Positions 32,260 through 35,872 of a DNA stretch of 35,872 nucleotides are shown piece by piece. Location: positions 1 through 35,872 of the forward strand of contig CAJOLS010000007.1 in NCBI GenBank assembly GCA_905235535.1, in the 5' to 3' direction. The number at the start of each line of letters is the position of its first letter. Position 1 is the stretch's first letter. The position numbers were made by a program, and so were the translations under genes. The notes below the pieces were generated by a model. It was not told the DNA's origin and made no database searches. It was given only the letters and a program-made list of their open reading frames with translations. This DNA comes from an uncultured Bacteroidales bacterium. Its GTDB lineage: Bacteria > Bacteroidota > Bacteroidia > Bacteroidales > UBA932.

Positions 32260-35135
32260 AAGTATTTAGCTGTAAATGTTTTCCCTTGTTTCTTCAAGTC
32301 TTCCGGCGTTCCGGCAAACACCACTTCCCCGCCGCGGTCCCCGGCGTCCGGGCCCAGGTCTATGACCCAGTCGGCACTGCGGATTACATCCACATTGTGC
32401 TCTACCACTATGACGGTATGTCCCTTGCCGATGAGAACGTCAAAGGCCTTCAACAGCTTCTCCACGTCGTAGAAATGGAGGCCCGTGGTGGGTTCGTCAA
32501 AGATGAAGAGGATCTTTTCCCGCCCGCCGGATGCCAGCGAGAGGAAATATGCCAGCTTGATGCGCTGGCTTTCGCCTCCGGAGAGTGTGCTGGACGGCTG
32601 ACCCAGCTTGATATAGCCCAGCCCCACATCCACCAGCGGCTGCAGTTTGACGGCTATGGTGTGCGCCGCCTCGTCCTTTTGCACGCCAAAGAAGGCGATG
32701 GCCTGCTCCACGCTCATATTCAGGATATCGTCCACATTGAGGCCCTGGTAACGCACCTCCAGGATGTCCGGCTTGAAGCGCTTGCCGCCGCAGCTTTCGC
32801 ACACCATGGTTACATCGGCCATGAACTGCATGCCAATCTTCACAAAACCGTCTCCCTGGCACTCCGGGCACCGGCCGCCCTCCTGGTTGAAGGAGAAGAA
32901 GGACGGCGTGTACCCGTTGATGCGGGCATACTGCTGGTCCGAAAGGAGCTTGCGGATGTCGTCGTACACCTTGAGGTAGGTGACGGCGTTGGAACGGGAG
33001 CTTTTGCCGATGGGATTCTGGTCCACGTACTCCACGCGGGTAATGCGGCTGAGGTCTCCGGAAAGGTCCTTGAAGGTGCCCGGGAGGTCTCCCGTCTCGT
33101 TGATGCGCCGATGAAGGGCCAAATACAGGATGTCCCCCACCAGCGAGCTTTTTCCGCTGCCGGACACGCCGGACACCACGGTAAAGGCGTTCAGCGGGAA
33201 CCGGACGTCAATGTCCTTGAGGTTGTTCTGCATGGCGCCCTCCACCGTGATGGAGTACCGCCAGGGGTTCTTCTCCCGCACGAACGGCTTCCGGATGCCG
33301 GCCAGGTACTGCAAAGTCAGAGATGGCCGATCGGTGTCGGCCATGACGCCCACACCCTCATCCCGGGCTACTCCGTCATCACCGGCCTGATCGGGGATCT
33401 TTCCCATGTACACAATCTCCCCACCGTTCAGACCGGCCTTCGGGCCCAGGTCTATGAGGCAGTCTGCCGCCCGGATAATCTCAGGGTCGTGCTCTACCAC
33501 CACCACGGTGTTGCCAATGTCCCTCAGGCGTCTGAGCACGGCAATAAGCCGCTCCGTATCCCGGGGATGCAGGCCGATGGAAGGTTCGTCCAGAATGTAC
33601 ATACTGCCCACCAGGGAACTGCCCAGGGCCGTTACCAGGTTCACCCGCTGGCTTTCGCCGCCGGAGAGCGTGTTCATGGTACGGCTAAGGGTCAGATACC
33701 CCAGCCCCACGTCTTCAATGCATTGCAGCCGGTAGCATATCTCCTCAATGGCTTTTCCCGCTATCTCTTCCTCATGGGGCGTTATTGTCATTCTGAACCC
33801 GGAGGGTGAAGAATCTGTAAACCACTTCAACAGCTCCTCCACCGTCATGCTCAGAAGGTCATGAATGGTTTTCCCGGCCACCTTCACATACAGGGCTTCC
33901 TTGCGCAGGCGGCTTCCTCCGCAGGCATGGCAGGTGGTGCGGCCGCTGTATCGGCTTAACATATATTTGTACTGGATTTTGTAGCGGTTGCTCTCTACCC
34001 ATTCGAAGAACTGGTCCAGGCCGCAATAGGCATCCGGGTCTTCATAGTCTCCCCGGTGCGTCCAGATAATGTGTTTCTGCTTTTCCGTGAGTTTGGCGTA
34101 AGGCTCGAAAATGGGGATGCCCAGCCTCTCGGAATTCTTGATAAGCTGGTCTTTGAACCAGCTCATCTTCTCTCCCCTCCAGCAGGCGATGGCCCCGTCG
34201 TAGATGCTCCGGGTCTTGTCCGGCACCACCAGGTCCTCGCTTACGCCCACAATCTTCCCCAGGCCGCCGCAAACCGGGCAGGCGCCCAACGGGCTGTTGA
34301 AACTGAACAGATACTCGTCCGGCTGCCGGAACGTAATCCCATCCCTTTCAAACTTAGAAGAAAACCGGCTCAAGGATGAGGGGACAGAGGTCCCTGAATC
34401 CTTGTACCACAAGGCCATGTCTCCGTCTCCTTTGTCAAAGGCCGACTGGATGGAAGCGTTCAGGCGCATGCGCATGTCTTCGTCCAGGGTGCCGGACGTC
34501 TTTACACGGTCCACCAGGAGCATGAGGCCGGCGGGGTATTTCCCGTCCATTTTCATCACGTCCTCTATCTGGAGGACGCCGCCATCGGCCGGCTGGAAAA
34601 GACGGCCGAAGCCCTCCTCCTTGAGGGCCAGCATCAGTTCCACCTTGTCCTGCCGGGCATTCCATTTTACATCGGCCAGGATATAGAGCGCATGGGGGTT
34701 TCCGTCGTCTATGGCCTCCATCACGTCCTTGACCGTATGGGCTTTCACCTCCTCTCCGCTCACAGGGGAATAGGTGCGGCCGATGCGGGCAAACAGCAGG
34801 CGAAGGTAGTCGTATATCTCCGTAGTGGTGGCGACGGTACTGCGGGGGTTCTTGATATTCACCTTCTGCTCTATGGCAATGGCCGGAGGAATGCCGTCAA
34901 TGGCCTCCACATCGGGTTTGGCCATGCGTCCCAGGAACTGGCGCGCATAGGAGGACAGGCTTTCCGCAAAGCGGCGCTGCCCTTCGGCGAACAGGGTGTC
35001 GAAGGCCAGGGAACTTTTTCCGCTGCCGGATACTCCGGTAATCACCACCAGGCGATTGCGGGGAATCTCCACCGTAATGTCCTTGAGGTTGTTCACCCGG
35101 GCGTGCCGGACAACTATGTTTCCTTCGGCTGGCAT
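32256..35135 (-). CDS. uvrA: UvrABC excinuclease subunit A
   Basis: A 959-residue ABC-type damage-recognition protein of nucleotide excision repair. It has two Walker A sites (GVSGSGKSS near the N-terminus and again in the second half), two LSGGESQR signatures, and a zinc module CPECQGDGF...CESCGGKRF. Two surface segments are foreign: [12 protein letters not shown] (33785-33820 region) and [14 protein letters not shown] (33359-33402 region), in-frame dispersed-repeat insertions that make it slightly longer than usual. Its start overlaps the UpxY-like gene by 22 nt, and its stop overlaps a glycosyltransferase gene, so this repair gene sits inside a polysaccharide operon. Confidence 0.94.
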   Translation of the reverse strand: MPAEGNIVVRHARVNNLKDITVEIPRNRLVVITGVSGSGKSSLAFDTLFAEGQRRFAESLSSYARQFLGRMAKPDVEAIDGIPPAIAIEQKVNIKNPRSTVATTTEIYDYLRLLFARIGRTYSPVSGEEVKAHTVKDVMEAIDDGNPHALYILADVKWNARQDKVELMLALKEEGFGRLFQPADGGVLQIEDVMKMDGKYPAGLMLLVDRVKTSGTLDEDMRMRLNASIQSAFDKGDGDMALWYKDSGTSVPSSLSRFSSKFERDGITFRQPDEYLFSFNSPLGACPVCGGLGKIVGVSEDLVVPDKTRSIYDGAIACWRGEKMSWFKDQLIKNSERLGIPIFEPYAKLTEKQKHIIWTHRGDYEDPDAYCGLDQFFEWVESNRYKIQYKYMLSRYSGRTTCHACGGSRLRKEALYVKVAGKTIHDLLSMTVEELLKWFTDSSPSGFRMTITPHEEEIAGKAIEEICYRLQCIEDVGLGYLTLSRTMNTLSGGESQRVNLVTALGSSLVGSMYILDEPSIGLHPRDTERLIAVLRRLRDIGNTVVVVEHDPEIIRAADCLIDLGPKAGLNGGEIVYMGKIPDQAGDDGVARDEGVGVMADTDRPSLTLQYLAGIRKPFVREKNPWRYSITVEGAMQNNLKDIDVRFPLNAFTVVSGVSGSGKSSLVGDILYLALHRRINETGDLPGTFKDLSGDLSRITRVEYVDQNPIGKSSRSNAVTYLKVYDDIRKLLSDQQYARINGYTPSFFSFNQEGGRCPECQGDGFVKIGMQFMADVTMVCESCGGKRFKPDILEVRYQGLNVDDILNMSVEQAIAFFGVQKDEAAHTIAVKLQPLVDVGLGYIKLGQPSSTLSGGESQRIKLAYFLSLASGGREKILFIFDEPTTGLHFYDVEKLLKAFDVLIGKGHTVIVVEHNVDVIRSADWVIDLGPDAGDRGGEVVFAGTPEDLKKQGKTFTAKYL
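33359..33402. repeat. Dispersed repeat of a second type inside uvrA
   Basis: The stretch around CTCCGTCATCACCGGCCTGA is translated on the coding strand as [14 protein letters not shown], a signature of common palindromic repeat families (the DPDQVRDDG type) that occur inside bacterial proteins. It lies in a linker between the two halves of UvrA. Confidence 0.5.
33785..33820. repeat. Dispersed palindromic repeat inside uvrA
   Basis: TGTCATTCTGAACCCGGAGG followed by GTGAAGAATCT is the inverse orientation of the element found twice in rfbD. It is read as [11 protein letters not shown] in UvrA. Confidence 0.65.
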
Positions 35136-35779
35136 GGCTCTTCAGTTACTTTTTCCAACAGTTCGGAAGGGATGTAGGAGGTGGCCACAGCTATCACGCC
35201 TTCTATGCACACCAGCAGGCGCTGGTTCTTCTTGATACGTTTGATGTAGCCCTCGGCCCCCTTGAGCGGGCCTCCCAAAACGCGCACACGGTCTCCCGTC
35301 TTGTAACGGGTAATTTCGTCCTCCGCAAAGAACTCCAGGCCGCTCAGGCCCGATTCCGCCACCAGACGGAAAGAGGCCATCTGGGCCTCGGGAATGATGG
35401 CGTATTCCTTGAAATCGGCCTTCCTGTAGATGAATCCCAAGGGTTTGTACCAGAACGCCTCATTCTTCAGGCAAAACTCCACTTCCTTGATCTGCGGGGC
35501 GGTGGCTTTCACAAAGATAAGGGAATTCACCAGGGGCTTTCGCTCATAAATCACCGGCCCTTCCTGGATGTACCGGCTGTCCGGCCTGTGGTAGGGACCT
35601 GCCTGGGCCAGTTTGCGGGCGGCAGCCATGTGGGCGGCACCCTTGAGCTGCACTTTCTGCACGGCCAGGTAGGTTTCCAGGCCCATGTCAGACAGGATGT
35701 CCTCCAGGTTGAACACCTTGTTGAAGAACACCTTGACGGCATACCAATTGCGCTGGATTTCCTGTTGGTCCTTATCCAT
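35114..35779 (-). CDS. NusG-like transcription antitermination factor (UpxY family)
   Basis: A 221-residue NusG paralogue. The N-terminal NGN domain begins [21 protein letters not shown] (residues about 11-31), and the C-terminal KOW domain is at about 155-210 ([24 protein letters not shown]). This two-domain form and its place as first gene ahead of glycosyltransferase and rhamnose genes match UpxY proteins of Bacteroides, which prevent premature termination in their own capsule operon. The start at 35779 ([12 protein letters not shown]) lies downstream of a clear promoter; the ATG at 35812 would be upstream of its -7 box. It overlaps uvrA by 22 nt. Whether it acts on this operon is inference. 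Confidence 0.82.
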   Translation of the reverse strand: MDKDQQEIQRNWYAVKVFFNKVFNLEDILSDMGLETYLAVQKVQLKGAAHMAAARKLAQAGPYHRPDSRYIQEGPVIYERKPLVNSLIFVKATAPQIKEVEFCLKNEAFWYKPLGFIYRKADFKEYAIIPEAQMASFRLVAESGLSGLEFFAEDEITRYKTGDRVRVLGGPLKGAEGYIKRIKKNQRLLVCIEGVIAVATSYIPSELLEKVTEEPCQPKET

Positions 35780-35801
35780 TCCGCTTCCTACAGATACATA
35801 G

Positions 35802-35833
35802 CAAAGGTACAACTATTTTCGGGAACCCGCAAA
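35802..35833 (-). promoter_or_regulatory. Promoter of the UpxY-uvrA-polysaccharide operon
   Basis: TTTG at 35833-35830 and TACCTTTG at 35809-35802, spaced 20 nt, match the Bacteroidetes consensus perfectly. The -7 box is 22 nt before the ATG at 35779. Confidence 0.75.
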
Positions 35834-35838
35834 TGCGA

Positions 35839-35870
35839 CATTTTGACAGTATTTATTGCCATTTTGACAG
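35839..35870. repeat. Direct repeat CATTTTGACAG x2, 21-bp period
   Basis: CATTTTGACAG at 35839-35849 recurs exactly at 35860-35870, 21 bp apart (two helical turns), just upstream of the -33 box of the operon promoter. It may be a pair of activator sites; the right one is at the window edge. Confidence 0.55.
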
Positions 35871-35872
35871 GA

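Overview
The window comes from a member of the Bacteroidota, most likely Bacteroidales from a gut-type habitat. The evidence is the recurring Bacteroidetes promoter (TTTG, about 20 nt, TAnnTTTG), the trp gene order B-E-G-D-C-F-A, an Na+-NQR operon, Mfa/FimB-type fimbrial lipoproteins, an UpxY-like NusG paralogue ahead of polysaccharide genes, and an Mpi-type serine invertase. No close species can be named from sequence alone.

Positions 1 to about 9480 are an accessory, defence-like region. A minus-strand cluster encodes a deoxyribosyltransferase-like/UPF0158-like fusion, a YccF membrane protein and a gene running off the left edge. Next come a serine invertase and a large type IIG restriction-modification gene on the minus strand. 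The 3' end of the RM gene faces a second, oppositely oriented copy of its target-recognition end. A perfect 29-bp inverted repeat lies in both copies, so this is very probably an invertible specificity switch; both arms carry a frameshift as sequenced. An AbiE-type toxin-antitoxin pair with a short toxin, a MITE-like element, and an AAA/DUF4143 ATPase bracketed by inverted MITE-end copies complete the region.

Positions 9480 to 17578 hold the complete trp operon with a 17-residue leader peptide (three tandem Trp codons) and an intrinsic terminator before trpB. Most genes overlap or abut. hisS converges on trpA and is divergent from tRNA-Gly(CCC). A short promoter-plus-terminator unit at about 17656-17766 (minus) may be a small RNA.

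Positions 17767 to 26162 hold a PcrA/UvrD helicase (minus) and the nqrABCDEF operon (plus), which ends in a strong terminator. Then follow a DUF47/PhoU-like gene (minus), two fimbrial-type lipoprotein genes (plus), and a minus-strand operon running from the right edge: UpxY/NusG-like factor, uvrA, two glycosyltransferases, rfbC, rfbD. Several genes in this operon carry in-frame copies of a dispersed palindromic repeat.
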